A DNA stretch of 64,000 nt from Campylobacteraceae bacterium (GCA_013215945.1 JABSOM010000014.1:39549-103548); one strand, 5' to 3'. Counted from the first letter of the stretch, positions 44,614 to 53,813 are shown. Numbers and translations are program-made. Notes: generated by a model not told the origin, from the letters alone.

Positions 44614-45969
44614 ATGATTGATATTAGAAAAGAGATACAAAAATACAAAAATATCGATAATGCGAAAGGCGATGTCTTTTTCCAAGCGTTGGAAGAAGTA
44701 CTATTATCCATATCCCCACTTTTTAAAGCCGATGATATTTATGAAAAAAATGCCATTATCAAACGCTTATTAACCCCCGATAGAATCATTAAATTTAAAG
44801 TCTCATGGTTGAATGATAAAAATCAAATGCAAGTTAATACAGGATATAGAGTTCAGTTTAACAATGCGCTTGGGCCTTATAAAGGTGGTTTACGTTTTCA
44901 CCCCAGTGTGAATGAAGGTATATTGAAATTTTTAGCTTTTGAACAAGTTTTTAAAAATGCCCTAACTGGTTTGCCTATTGGTGGAGCTAAAGGGGGAAGT
45001 GATTTTGACCCTAAGGGAAAAAGTGATTTTGAGATTATGAAATTTTGTTCTGCTTTTATGACTGAATTGCATAAATATATTGGGCCAAGAATAGATATTC
45101 CTGCAGGAGACATAGGTGTGGGAGCAAGAGAAATTGGTTATTTATTTGGAGAATACAAAAAAATCACTTCAGCTTTTGAAGGTGTTTTAACAGGAAAACC
45201 CTTTATGTTTGGAGGTTCTCTTATGAGAACAGAAGCTACGGGTTATGGAGTCATTTATTTTACGCAAAAAATGCTTGAAATGGAACATAAAGAAGATTTA
45301 AAAGGTAAGATTTGTACAGTAAGTGGCTCAGGAAATGTAGCTTTACATGCTATTGAAAAACTTTTAGAACTGGGAGCAATTCCTGTAAGCTGTAGTGATT
45401 CACAAGGAACACTATACGATGAAAGAGGTCTTGATATAAAATTTTTAAAAGAACTCAAACTGGAAAAACGTCTTTCTTTAGAAGAATATACAAAAAAACA
45501 CGGTGAAGCTAAATATATCCCGGTAGCCAAATATCCAAAAAATGGCCATGCCGTATGGTTTATTAAAGCATATGCCGCATTTCCTTGTGCAACCCAGAAT
45601 GAATTAACGAAAACAGATGCATTAAAACTTATTGAAAATGGATGTATTTGTGTTAGTGAGGGTGCGAATATGCCTTCTAGTAAAGAAGCCGTAAATATAT
45701 TCCTTGACAATAAAATCTGTTTTGGTCCAGCAAAAGCTGCTAATGCAGGAGGCGTTGCCGTAAGTGAATTTGAAATGAGTCAAAATGCTTCTATGCAAAA
45801 ATGGAGTTTTGAAAAAGTAGACAATAAACTAAAAGAAACAATGCAACAAATATGTACAAGAGTTTCTTTAACAGCAAAAGATTATGGTGTTGAAGGAAAT
45901 TATGTCGATGGTGCAAATATTGCTGGTTTTAAAAAAGTTGCTGATGCTATGATTGCAGAAGGAATATAA
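44614..45969 (+). CDS. gdhA: NADP-type glutamate dehydrogenase
   Basis: The 451-residue hexameric-type GDH reductively aminates 2-oxoglutarate, assimilating ammonia. It has the substrate and catalytic segments GPYKGGLRFHPSV, LPIGGAKGGSDFDP (catalytic Lys) and DIPAGDIGVG, and the coenzyme region CTVSGSGNVALHA. Length and motifs match GdhA of E. coli. It stands as a single transcription unit with its own promoter box. Confidence 0.95.
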   Translation: MIDIRKEIQKYKNIDNAKGDVFFQALEEVLLSISPLFKADDIYEKNAIIKRLLTPDRIIKFKVSWLNDKNQMQVNTGYRVQFNNALGPYKGGLRFHPSVNEGILKFLAFEQVFKNALTGLPIGGAKGGSDFDPKGKSDFEIMKFCSAFMTELHKYIGPRIDIPAGDIGVGAREIGYLFGEYKKITSAFEGVLTGKPFMFGGSLMRTEATGYGVIYFTQKMLEMEHKEDLKGKICTVSGSGNVALHAIEKLLELGAIPVSCSDSQGTLYDERGLDIKFLKELKLEKRLSLEEYTKKHGEAKYIPVAKYPKNGHAVWFIKAYAAFPCATQNELTKTDALKLIENGCICVSEGANMPSSKEAVNIFLDNKICFGPAKAANAGGVAVSEFEMSQNASMQKWSFEKVDNKLKETMQQICTRVSLTAKDYGVEGNYVDGANIAGFKKVADAMIAEGI

Positions 45970-45978
45970 TATTATTTT

Positions 45979-46014
45979 AAACCTTTTATATAAAGAGGAG
46001 AATATAAAAGGTTT
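45979..46014. terminator. 13-bp inverted repeat after gdhA
   Basis: AAACCTTTTATAT and ATATAAAAGGTTT form a perfect 13-bp stem around a ten-base purine-rich loop, between gdhA and the convergent DoxX gene. It lacks a clean T run and may act in both directions. Confidence 0.5.
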
Positions 46015-46046
46015 ATATATAAGATACTCTTTTTAGCTGCATTATC

Positions 46047-46412
46047 TTATTTGATATAAAAATAAACCCAGAAAATTAAAGGTATTTGTAGAAAGAGTCG
46101 TACAAACAACTCTTGTTCTGTAAAAGAGGTGAAGTCTTCATAATGAAAATACATATTTAGATTGGCTGGAAAAATAGCAATAAAAAGTAGTATTATTCCA
46201 TAAGCTGCAAATTTTTGTGTTTTATGATAAAGAAACAATTGAGATAAAACTATCATTATAAAACCACTTAAATAAACTAATAAAACAGGATAAGGTAAAT
46301 AATCAGGCAGCATTTTAATATAAAATTCTGTTTTTATAAAATGTGCCGATCCAGCAAAAAACAAAAACAGTGCCAAAAAATATTTAAAAGCAATATAGAG
46401 TATATTTTTCAT
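46047..46412 (-). CDS. DoxX-like membrane protein
   Basis: The 121-residue protein has four membrane helices and the DoxX landmark in its first helix (FLFFAGSAHFIKTEFYIKMLPDYLP), followed by the P-A-N-L-N-M-Y segment near 82-88. Members are linked to quinol oxidases, thiosulfate:quinone oxidoreductase or stress tolerance, but individual roles vary. It is monocistronic by position. Confidence 0.8.
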   Translation of the reverse strand: MKNILYIAFKYFLALFLFFAGSAHFIKTEFYIKMLPDYLPYPVLLVYLSGFIMIVLSQLFLYHKTQKFAAYGIILLFIAIFPANLNMYFHYEDFTSFTEQELFVRLFLQIPLIFWVYFYIK

Positions 46413-46576
46413 AATAAAACTCCTTTAGAAGCAGATATAAAATACAAGTTCTTATATAATTATACTACTATTTTGACTTTGTTAGATTTTAAATACTTGA
46501 ATAAATAAGCTAAAAACAAAACCATTACCTCCAAGTAAAACTAAACCTTTTCTCATACCCTAAGTGAAATAATTCT

Positions 46577-46927
46577 TCAGAGTACTTCTAGTTTATCACC
46601 TTTTACAAGATGAGCATTCGTAGTATAATAAGAGCTGCTGTATTCAATATTTAAAGAAAAATATGCACTTTGATGAAGATGTATTTTTATTGTTTTTTCA
46701 ATTTTTTTACTTAAATCTTTAGTAAATATTTTATCTCTATGCGATTTTGTTAATAAAGCAATATTGACTAATAGGTGAGAATATTTATATTCTAAACAGG
46801 GATAAGCTCTGGATTTACACTCCCCTGCACTGTCATCTTTTTCATTAATAGTTTTTTCAATACTATCAAATAAACTTAGCATATCTAGCTTCAAATTATT
46901 AGAATATTTTATTTCTACATGAGGCAT
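46577..46927 (-). CDS. 5-carboxymethyl-2-hydroxymuconate isomerase-like tautomerase
   Basis: A 116-residue product beginning MPHVEIKYSNNL, with Pro1 as the probable general base of the tautomerase superfamily and CHMI-like length. It is distantly related to the protein at 14897, though the internal segments differ (CLEYKYSHLLVNIALL near 46-61 here). A true aromatic-ring pathway is not visible nearby, so the physiological reaction is unknown. An AAGGAGATAAT site supports the start. Confidence 0.65.
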   Translation of the reverse strand: MPHVEIKYSNNLKLDMLSLFDSIEKTINEKDDSAGECKSRAYPCLEYKYSHLLVNIALLTKSHRDKIFTKDLSKKIEKTIKIHLHQSAYFSLNIEYSSSYYTTNAHLVKGDKLEVL

Positions 46928-47208
46928 AATTATCTCCTTTTTATATTTGTTTTTTAAAGCAAAAACAAAATAATCCCAATTAATGTTTTTGTTTTTTACT
47001 CTCTTATGAAATTTTATTCTAAGTCATATAATTAAGAACTTAAATGGAAAAACAAAAATTATTGTTTTTTTAATATTAAATGTTATTTACAAACATCTGC
47101 ATTGTAAGGATTACTGCTGTAAAAACTCTTTTTGAAAGTGGACTTAAAAAAACAAATGTTTAATAAGTCTACTGTCAAAAGTATATATGTTTTATGTAAA
47201 TAGATATT

Positions 47209-47619
47209 CTAAGTAGTTTTTATTTTTGCTTGTATTTCAATCAGTAAATTCTCAGGTGCTTTTATAAAAATCTGTTTAATAGCTAAATCAGGAGCATCAC
47301 TACTAGAATAGTCTAAATTCATAGTATGAATTCTTTGCATAACTTCTTCATAATTATCACTGAAAAAACAGATATGATTAATGATACTTTTTACACTTGT
47401 TTCTTCTTTTATACTCTCATTCATTAAGTCCGTTTTATAAAAAGATGCTTCTTCATTAAAAATGTGAATCACATCTTTTTTATCTGAGTACAACCAATAT
47501 CCTTCAAAGGGGAAATTGGGCCTAAAGCCTATATTAAGTCCAAGTAAAGAAATTAAAAAATCTTTCATTAGAGAAGGTTTTTTAGCTCTTAATGCTATGT
47601 GGTCAAATGTTATCTTCAT
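47209..47619 (-). CDS. VOC-family (glyoxalase-like) protein
   Basis: A 136-residue vicinal oxygen chelate fold protein with FDHIALRAKKPSLMKDF near 4-20, HIFNEEA, the VKSIINHICFFSDNYEEVM block with a metal-type His, and LLIEIQA near the end with Glu. His7, a central His and the late Glu are candidate metal ligands. It is the last gene of the minus-strand operon that begins with the monooxygenase gene at 49606 and includes an ene-reductase, consistent with detoxification of reactive carbonyls. Confidence 0.75.
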   Translation of the reverse strand: MKITFDHIALRAKKPSLMKDFLISLLGLNIGFRPNFPFEGYWLYSDKKDVIHIFNEEASFYKTDLMNESIKEETSVKSIINHICFFSDNYEEVMQRIHTMNLDYSSSDAPDLAIKQIFIKAPENLLIEIQAKIKTT

Positions 47620-47640
47620 TTTTCATCCTTTGTATAATAA

Positions 47641-48198
47641 CTACTTAACTTCCCAACGTCTGTGCCAAGTCGCAAGTCCTAATCTATCTAATAAGAGCAG
47701 AAAAGATACCGTGCACCAACCAATAAACAAACCAAAGATTATTGGAAATATTAAATCTGTAATTATGTCATCTATCTTAGTATTTGCCATTTTTAAATCT
47801 AAAAATGAAAAATTAAATACAGTACCAATATAAACAGCTGGAATGTAAGAAGCCGCAGCTTCCTCTATTCTCATAATAAGTGTAATTACCGTTGAAATAA
47901 GAAATACTGAGGAGGGTATTACAAATTGCAGCCAGTTTGTATCTTGAAGAATATGTGACATCCATGGAATATATAAAATTGCCATCTGCGCAAGAATAAT
48001 TCCAAAAACAAAAGAAGTAAAAGCGCCCATGCCATTTTTTGCAGTACCTCCATGAAGAAAATACAATGCCCAACTTAAAAAAGAAATCCACATTGTCCAT
48101 CCCATATACATACAAACCCAAGCAGTTATAAAAGTCATTAAACCAACAGAAAGAGCAATGGGGAAGATACTAATTAATTTATAAAATGATTTAATCAT
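47641..48198 (-). CDS. DUF1097 family membrane protein
   Basis: The 185-residue inner-membrane protein has about five helices and the WTMWISFLSWALYFLHGG segment near 34-51, followed by GMGAFTSFVFGI, characteristic of DUF1097. The biochemical function is unknown. It sits 9 bases after the ene-reductase gene and 21 bases before the VOC gene on the same strand, so it is probably part of the same stress or transport unit. Confidence 0.75.
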   Translation of the reverse strand: MIKSFYKLISIFPIALSVGLMTFITAWVCMYMGWTMWISFLSWALYFLHGGTAKNGMGAFTSFVFGIILAQMAILYIPWMSHILQDTNWLQFVIPSSVFLISTVITLIMRIEEAAASYIPAVYIGTVFNFSFLDLKMANTKIDDIITDLIFPIIFGLFIGWCTVSFLLLLDRLGLATWHRRWEVK

Positions 48199-48207
48199 AC
48201 TATTTCC

Positions 48208-49305
48208 TTATATATAATTTGGATAATCACTAAATCCTATTTCATTTCTTCCACCAAATAAAGTATGGGAATCTTTAATATCTGCCAATGCCCAATTATT
48301 TTTAAATCTTTCAAGTAAATCAGGATTTGGAATATAATATCTACCAAATCCTACAATATCAACCAAGTCTTTTTCTATCACTTCTTTTGCTTTTTCAAGG
48401 GTATATCCCCCTGTAGCTATAATAGTATTCTTAAATACTTCTCTTAACTCTTTTCTGAATGTTTCAGGAATTTTTGGTGCATCATCCCAATCAGCTTCGC
48501 ATAAATGTATATATGCAATATTAAGTTCATTTAATTTTTCAGATGCTAACATAAAAGTATCTAACATTTCTGGATCAGCCATGTCTTTAAATTTTATAAA
48601 AGGAGAAAGTCTCACTCCTGTTTTATTCGCACCAATTTCATTGATGACTTCTTTTGTTATTTCTAATAAAAATTTAATCCTATTCTCTTTATTCCCCCCA
48701 TAAGCGTCTTTTCTTTTATTTGAATTACTTCTTAAAAACTGGTCAAGTAAGTAACCATTCGCTGCATGTATTTCAACACCATCAAAACCAGCTTCTATTG
48801 CATTTTTTGATGCTTGTCTAAATTCTTCTATAACTTGGAACAAATCGTCCTTCTCCATTTCTCTTGGAGTTTCTACTGGAATCATAGTTGCATCTTTGCT
48901 TATTTTGCTATCAAATATATATACCTGCGTATCATTTGCTATTAAGGCAGAAGGTGCAATAGGTTGTAGTCCGTTTACTTGTGAGCTTGATACTCTACCT
49001 ACATGCCATAATTGTAAAATTATCTTTCCACCTTTCTCATGTACTGCTTTTGTAACTAGTTTCCATCCCTCTATTTGTTCTTTTGAATAAATGCCTGGGG
49101 TATCTGCATAACCTTGCCCTTGTAATGATATTTGAGTTGCTTCAGATATTATAAGGCCCGCACTGGCTCTTTGTGCATAATACTTTGCATTTATCTGACT
49201 AGGAATACAATAATCTTTGCTTCTTGATCTTGTCATTGGAGCCATTAAAACTCTATTTTTTAGCGTTAAACTTTCCATAGTATAAGTATTAAAAATATTT
49301 TTCAT
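48208..49305 (-). CDS. Old yellow enzyme-type ene-reductase (NemA-like)
   Basis: The 365-residue FMN protein has the OYE landmarks: VLMAPMTRSR at the start, ILQLWHVGRVS near 100-110, the flavin and substrate pair HAANGYLLDQFLRSNSNKR near 181-199 and the FGRYYIPNPDL block near 322-332. OYEs reduce activated alkenes, including toxic quinones, nitro compounds and maleimides, with NAD(P)H. It is the core gene of the operon controlled, probably, by the divergent AraC regulator. Confidence 0.9.
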   Translation of the reverse strand: MKNIFNTYTMESLTLKNRVLMAPMTRSRSKDYCIPSQINAKYYAQRASAGLIISEATQISLQGQGYADTPGIYSKEQIEGWKLVTKAVHEKGGKIILQLWHVGRVSSSQVNGLQPIAPSALIANDTQVYIFDSKISKDATMIPVETPREMEKDDLFQVIEEFRQASKNAIEAGFDGVEIHAANGYLLDQFLRSNSNKRKDAYGGNKENRIKFLLEITKEVINEIGANKTGVRLSPFIKFKDMADPEMLDTFMLASEKLNELNIAYIHLCEADWDDAPKIPETFRKELREVFKNTIIATGGYTLEKAKEVIEKDLVDIVGFGRYYIPNPDLLERFKNNWALADIKDSHTLFGGRNEIGFSDYPNYI

Positions 49306-49309
49306 AAGA

Positions 49310-49606
49310 CTATCCTTTTATTTTTTTAAATGTATTTATTTGAAGATTTTCTAATTGATTTTCTATTTTTTTGATAAACATTTTAAAATGTTCTTTTGAT
49401 TCATGCTCTTTTAACATATCCATACCACTCCACGTTTCAACAAAAACAAAACTGTACCTATCTTCTGTATTTTGATGTAAATCGTATTGAAGACAACCGT
49501 TATCGTACTTATGTGTATTCTCATGAAGTATTATTAACTCTTTATAGACTTCAGCATAAAATTCCTCTTTAATTTTTAATTTTGCAACAATCACTACTTC
49601 TTCCAT
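49310..49606 (-). CDS. Antibiotic biosynthesis monooxygenase-family protein
   Basis: The 98-residue protein matches the small ABM dimeric alpha/beta-barrel family. It has VVIVAKLKIKEEF, a central H-E-N-T-H-K-Y-D-N-G-C-L-Q-Y-D-L-H, and F-V-F-V-E-T-W-S-G-M with H-E-S-K-E-H-F. Relatives include the quinol monooxygenase YgiN. It is the first gene of the operon with the ene-reductase, four bases before the next start, so a joint role with quinone or aldehyde substrates is plausible. Confidence 0.8.
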   Translation of the reverse strand: MEEVVIVAKLKIKEEFYAEVYKELIILHENTHKYDNGCLQYDLHQNTEDRYSFVFVETWSGMDMLKEHESKEHFKMFIKKIENQLENLQINTFKKIKG

Positions 49607-49761
49607 TTTTCTCCTATCTAAATATTATTTGACAGAAAAGTATATGAAAAAATTTACGTTTAAAAAATAGAAATTCTGCGAATTTTATCCACCATTTGTG
49701 CGATTATTTCCAATTACATATCTGGCTTTAATATTTAAGCCAGCAATATTTCCTATCAATG

Positions 49762-49767
49762 TATAAT
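49762..49767 (+). promoter_or_regulatory. -10 box placed for a leaderless araC transcript
   Basis: TATAAT (in ATGTATAATAATATATG) ends six bases before the ATG at 49773 and no ribosome binding site is present, so transcription would begin at or near the start codon. Confidence 0.45.
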
Positions 49768-49772
49768 AATAT

Positions 49773-50651
49773 ATGAAAAAATCAATGACTGTAAAATCAC
49801 ACTTTGAACAAATAAATCTTGCGCTGGTATATGTTCAAAATAATTTTAGTTCAAATATAAGCGCAGAAGATTTAGCCAAAGAAAGTGGTTATTCCATTTT
49901 TCATTTTCATAGAATCTTTAAAGAACTTACGGGTGAAAATGTCAATAACTATATACGAAATACACGCTTAGAAAAAGCATCTAACCTACTACTGTACAAT
50001 CAACATAAAACGATTAAAATGATTGCATTGGACTGTGGCTTTTCAACTGCTACTGGTTTTACTCAAGCTTTTAAGAACATGTTTTTAATGACACCAAAAG
50101 ATTGGAGAAAGGGAGGTTATGAAACAAAAACCTCTAAAAGCGATATTCATATGATAAAAGTAGCTAGCACTATGTTATTACCTAGCCCTAAAATAATCAA
50201 TAATGAAAGTATTTCTATCTTATATATGAGAGTATATAAATATGAAAACGACATAAGTTCACTGTGGCAAGATATGTATGAATGGTGTGAAGTGATGAAT
50301 GTTTTTAAGGCACCACATAAATATATAGGACTGTTTCATAATCATCCTTCTTTTCTTCCTTACAATACTATGAGATATTCTGCTTGTATAAGAACAGAAG
50401 AAAATACATCCCGTTCTGGAAAAGTGGGAAGATGTAAATTAAGCAGCGGAAAGTTTGCCAAGTTTGAATTTACATGTACACACTCTGAATTGTATAAAAT
50501 GATGCATTTAGCCTATATAAAATGGTTGCCAGCTTCCCAATATGAAGCAAGAAACTTTCCTGCTTATGTAGAATATAAAAATCCTGAACAGCTGTTAAAC
50601 AATGGAGTATTAAACGTCGATTTTTATCTACCAATACAAATAGTTCTGTAA
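49773..50651 (+). CDS. AraC-family regulator with GyrI-like effector domain
   Basis: A 292-residue regulator with an AraC helix-turn-helix pair (about 12-115, NISAEDLAKESGYSIFHFHRIF and CGFSTATGFTQAFKNMF), the MTPKDWRKGGY junction, and a GyrI-like ligand domain (about 130-290). It is close in layout to the protein at 9964. The divergent ABM/ene-reductase/DUF1097/VOC operon starts 166 bases away and is the likely target. Confidence 0.88.
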   Translation: MKKSMTVKSHFEQINLALVYVQNNFSSNISAEDLAKESGYSIFHFHRIFKELTGENVNNYIRNTRLEKASNLLLYNQHKTIKMIALDCGFSTATGFTQAFKNMFLMTPKDWRKGGYETKTSKSDIHMIKVASTMLLPSPKIINNESISILYMRVYKYENDISSLWQDMYEWCEVMNVFKAPHKYIGLFHNHPSFLPYNTMRYSACIRTEENTSRSGKVGRCKLSSGKFAKFEFTCTHSELYKMMHLAYIKWLPASQYEARNFPAYVEYKNPEQLLNNGVLNVDFYLPIQIVL

Positions 50652-50781
50652 TAAAAGAAGCTTGAAAGAGAGTGCTTTACGTTTTTATGACATAAGCAGG
50701 CACAGTTCAAAAAAATAAATTTAGCAATATTACTCTTTACTTACCTAAAGTAAAGTAAGAAACATTTAAGATTGTATGGAG

Positions 50782-50787
50782 TATACT
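50782..50787 (+). promoter_or_regulatory. -10 box of the MBL-fold gene
   Basis: TATACT in TATGGAGTATACTTTTTC, 25 bases before the ATG at 50812, which has an AAAAGGAT ribosome binding site. Confidence 0.5.
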
Positions 50788-50811
50788 TTTTCAAGTTTAA
50801 AAGGATAAAAA

Positions 50812-51714
50812 ATGAACTATTTCAAAAAAATTTCTCTTAGTGCTTTGATTATTGTTACAGCAAACTTGCTTCAAGCAAAAGAATCTGAAATTAAAATAAC
50901 AACAATTAATGTCAACAATGGTGTGTATATGTTAATGGGACAAGGTGGAAACATTGGTCTGTCTGTAGGTGAAGATGGGGTTTTTATGATTGATGACCAA
51001 TTTGCACCTTTAAGTGCAAAAATCAAAGCAGCCATTTCAAAAATATCGAAGAAACCCTTAAAATTTGTGATTAATACACATTGGCATTTTGATCATACAG
51101 GTGGAAATGAAAACTTTGGTAAAGACGGTGCCATCATTGTATCCCATAATAATGTACGTAAAAGAATGTCAAAAGAAGGTTTTATAAAAGCCTTTAATAA
51201 AACCATTCCAGCAGCACCCAAAGTAGCTCTTCCTATCATCACGTTTAATGATGAAATAAATTTTTATTTTAATAATGAAGAAATAGAAGTTCTTCATCAA
51301 AAAAATGCGCATACCGATGGAGACAGTATTATCTTTTTTAAGTCTTCAAATGTAGTGCATACGGGAGATATTTATTTTAATGGTTTTTATCCTTTTATAG
51401 ACAGTTCAAGCCAAGGAAGTATGAATGGTATTATTACTTCTGTAAACTATATTTTATCTCGTATTAATGATGAGACAAAAATCATTCCTGGTCATGGAAA
51501 ACTCTCCAATAAAAAAGAATTGATTTCTTATCGTGATACTTTAATAATATTAAGAGATAGAATGCAAGCACTTATTAAAGAAGGTAAAAGTATTGATGAG
51601 ATTATTGCAATGAAACCCAATGCTGATTTAGATGAGACTTGGGGAAAAGGTTTTTTAAATCCAGAAACATTTTTAAAAATATTATACGGTGTCATCAAAG
51701 ACAATATGAAATAG
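50812..51714 (+). CDS. Secreted metallo-beta-lactamase-fold hydrolase
   Basis: The 300-residue protein has a signal peptide (about 1-22) and the MBL zinc motif H-x-H-x-D-H in INTHWHFDHTGGN. Further His residues lie in NAHTDGDS, GDIYFNGF (Asp) and IIPGHGKLS. All main metal ligands are present. Exported enzymes of this group are often called cyclases or SoxH-like. Substrate is unknown. It is monocistronic and convergent with the regulator gene at 51790. Confidence 0.87.
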   Translation: MNYFKKISLSALIIVTANLLQAKESEIKITTINVNNGVYMLMGQGGNIGLSVGEDGVFMIDDQFAPLSAKIKAAISKISKKPLKFVINTHWHFDHTGGNENFGKDGAIIVSHNNVRKRMSKEGFIKAFNKTIPAAPKVALPIITFNDEINFYFNNEEIEVLHQKNAHTDGDSIIFFKSSNVVHTGDIYFNGFYPFIDSSSQGSMNGIITSVNYILSRINDETKIIPGHGKLSNKKELISYRDTLIILRDRMQALIKEGKSIDEIIAMKPNADLDETWGKGFLNPETFLKILYGVIKDNMK

Positions 51715-51789
51715 AAGGCTTTTCACTCTTCTATAATATTCTCTACAATAGATTTACATTTAAAATCACTAAAAGAATAAAAGTAAATT

Positions 51790-52389
51790 TTACTTATTTT
51801 CTTTTAGTATTTTTCTAATTCTACTTAAATGAGTAGGTGAAATCCCCAAATACAGTGCGATATGATATTGTGAAAGTCTTGGTAAAATATGAGAAAATTC
51901 TTCTACAAAATTTTCATATCTTTGCTGCGCATCTTCTAAAACCAAAGCTTGTGCATTTTTATCTTTCTCTAGAACCCAATGTTTTTCTAAATACAATATA
52001 TGCAATAGTTTTAAATCTTCTTTTTGATATAAAAGTTCTCTGTATTTTTTATAATTGATATCAACAACAAGAGAATTTTCCAGTGCTTGAACCGAAGATT
52101 CTATGTCTGTACCTTTTAATAAAGCGATTATCGGACCAAAAAATCGTCCTTCCCAAAAAAAGTTTTTATTATACTCTTGTGCATCTTCATTGGTTGTACA
52201 AGCTCTAAATAAACCAGAATAAATAAAAGTAATACACTCAACGTTATCATATACATCAAAAGCATATTCGTTTTTTTTTATTTGTCTTATCGTACAAATA
52301 TCCATATATTTATTCCAAGTATCTTCTGAAAGCTCATGATATGAATCTAGGCTTTTTTTAAGTGCATCAAATATTTCTTTAGTATCCAA
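51790..52389 (-). CDS. Crp/Fnr-family transcriptional regulator
   Basis: The protein has a cyclic-nucleotide-binding-type beta barrel (about 10-110) and a C-terminal helix-turn-helix reading LSQYHIALYLGISPTHLSRIRKILK. It lacks the N-terminal cysteines of Fnr. The start is uncertain. A TTG at 52389 gives a protein of 199 residues, and a longer form from TTG 52440 has no proper ribosome binding site. It is divergent from a DMT exporter at 52500, the probable target. Confidence 0.82.
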   Translation of the reverse strand: MDTKEIFDALKKSLDSYHELSEDTWNKYMDICTIRQIKKNEYAFDVYDNVECITFIYSGLFRACTTNEDAQEYNKNFFWEGRFFGPIIALLKGTDIESSVQALENSLVVDINYKKYRELLYQKEDLKLLHILYLEKHWVLEKDKNAQALVLEDAQQRYENFVEEFSHILPRLSQYHIALYLGISPTHLSRIRKILKENK

Positions 52390-52467
52390 AATTATTCTTT
52401 CTCTTTTTTTATAAGAATAATATAATTTTCTTAAAATCAACCTATGTGTAGAAGAAAAATTTTGATT

Positions 52468-52473
52468 TATACT
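52468..52473 (+). promoter_or_regulatory. -10 box of the DMT exporter gene
   Basis: TATACT in TTTGATTTATACTATTC, 26 bases before the ATG at 52500. The ribosome binding site is AAAGAGG. Confidence 0.5.
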
Positions 52474-52499
52474 ATTCTTTAAATAAAAAAAGAGGTTTT

Positions 52500-53399
52500 A
52501 TGAATAAAAATTTACAGGCACATTTATACGTCTTATTATCAACATTTTTAGTTGCTGGCTCATTTATTGTTTCACAAAAATTATCGGGACAACTTGACCC
52601 CATTTCCATTACACTTTTGCGTTTTGTTATTGCATCCATTTTTTTGGCACCTTTTGTATTTTTTAAAAAAGAGTTTAGAGTAAAAATACTTCCTACCTTT
52701 AAAAGAGCCATGATTATTAGCTTTTTTTATGCTTTGTTTTTCATAGGAATGTTTAAAGCTTTAGAATACACAAGTGCAATAAATACTGGAACTATTTTTA
52801 CTTTATTACCTCTACTTACAGCAGTATTTGCCTTTTTTGTTTTTAAACAAATTATTGAGTTAAAACAATATATTATTTATCTTCTAGGTATTATTGGGAC
52901 CTTAATAGTTGTTTTTAAAGGGGACATGGATTCGTTTTTATTGTTATCTTTAAATAAAGGAGATATTATCTTTTTATTTTCTATTATTGCAATGTCTTTA
53001 TACTCAATATGTGCAAAGTATTTTTATAAAGAAGATGATAAATTAATTGTATTGGTTTTTATGACTTTACTTGGTGGAAGTATTTGGATGTTATGTGCTT
53101 TATTACTCTTAGATATTCCCTTGTTATGGGGAGAAATAGAAGAAGATTTTTATCTTTATATGATATATTTAAGTATTATTGCTACTTTGATTACTTCATA
53201 TTTATATCAAAAAGCGCATATAATATTAGGACCTAAAATAGTAATGTCTTATATATATTTAAATCCCGCATCTATTAGTATTTTATTGTTTTTTTTAGAA
53301 GGTAAAACAACGAATTTATGGACTTCTTTGGGTATTTTAATTTCAGCACTTGCTACTATTATTTTATTGAATTTATCAAAAGTTAAAATAAAAACATGA
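52500..53399 (+). CDS. DMT-superfamily (EamA) exporter
   Basis: A 299-residue protein with ten membrane helices in two EamA repeats. The first repeat has LVAGSFIVSQKLSGQLDPISITLLRFVIA and the second DIIFLFSIIAMSLYSICAKYF and NPASISILLFFLEGK. These are typical of amino-acid or metabolite exporters such as RhaT/EamA. It is divergent from a Crp/Fnr regulator and likely under its control. Confidence 0.88.
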   Translation: MNKNLQAHLYVLLSTFLVAGSFIVSQKLSGQLDPISITLLRFVIASIFLAPFVFFKKEFRVKILPTFKRAMIISFFYALFFIGMFKALEYTSAINTGTIFTLLPLLTAVFAFFVFKQIIELKQYIIYLLGIIGTLIVVFKGDMDSFLLLSLNKGDIIFLFSIIAMSLYSICAKYFYKEDDKLIVLVFMTLLGGSIWMLCALLLLDIPLLWGEIEEDFYLYMIYLSIIATLITSYLYQKAHIILGPKIVMSYIYLNPASISILLFFLEGKTTNLWTSLGILISALATIILLNLSKVKIKT

Positions 53400-53448
53400 G
53401 AATCTGTTTTAAAAGAGAAGTATTTACTTCAAAGTTTTATATCTTACA

Positions 53449-53473
53449 GAGAATAAATAAGCTATTTATTCTC
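53449..53473 (-). terminator. Hairpin overlapping the stop of the HTH gene
   Basis: A perfect 11-bp stem (GAGAATAAATA / TATTTATTCTC) with an AGC loop overlaps the stop at 53466. It separates this gene from the convergent DMT gene. Confidence 0.5.
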
Positions 53474-53813
53474 CATTTAAAACAGCTAGAACTGTTGCTC
53501 TGCTTGTTTTAAGCACAGATGTTATTTTTGATATATTGAGATCACCCTTGTCGTTATAATACGCTTCATCATCTAACATACTTAAGATTCTATCTTTTTT
53601 ATCAAGAAGTTCTTGGGATGTAGCTCTGCTCTCAAAAGTCAAATCTTCTTCGCTCATAGTTTTAAGTGCTTCTAAATCTCTTTTAATAGTAGGAATCGTA
53701 ACTTTTAATTCTTTTGCTAAATCTTTTGGATCTTCAATCCCTCGTAAAATTAAATCTCTTATAGCTATTCTTCTGGTTTTCATTTTACGTCGTCTGTGAT
53801 AAGAAATTTTCAC
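53466..53813 (-). CDS. Small helix-turn-helix protein of unknown role
   Basis: A basic 115-residue protein with two predicted helix-turn-helix segments, one at about 18-48 (DLAKELKVTIPTIKRDLEAL) and one at about 93-112 (NISKITSVLKTSRATVLAVL). The GTG at 53813 has an AGGAGAT site and is preferred over an internal ATG at 53783. A palindrome upstream (53843) could be its operator. It resembles small plasmid- or phage-type regulators, but no neighbour confirms that. Confidence 0.6.
   Translation of the reverse strand: MKISYHRRRKMKTRRIAIRDLILRGIEDPKDLAKELKVTIPTIKRDLEALKTMSEEDLTFESRATSQELLDKKDRILSMLDDEAYYNDKGDLNISKITSVLKTSRATVLAVLNGE

Noticed and set aside
45255..45710. Antisense ORF of 151 codons within gdhA
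   Set aside because: It is a shadow of the confident gdhA gene and shows no independent signals.
47100..47155. Short coding-like stretch (ITAVKTLFESGLKK)
   Set aside because: It has no start codon and is only about 18 codons, too short to support a gene or remnant.
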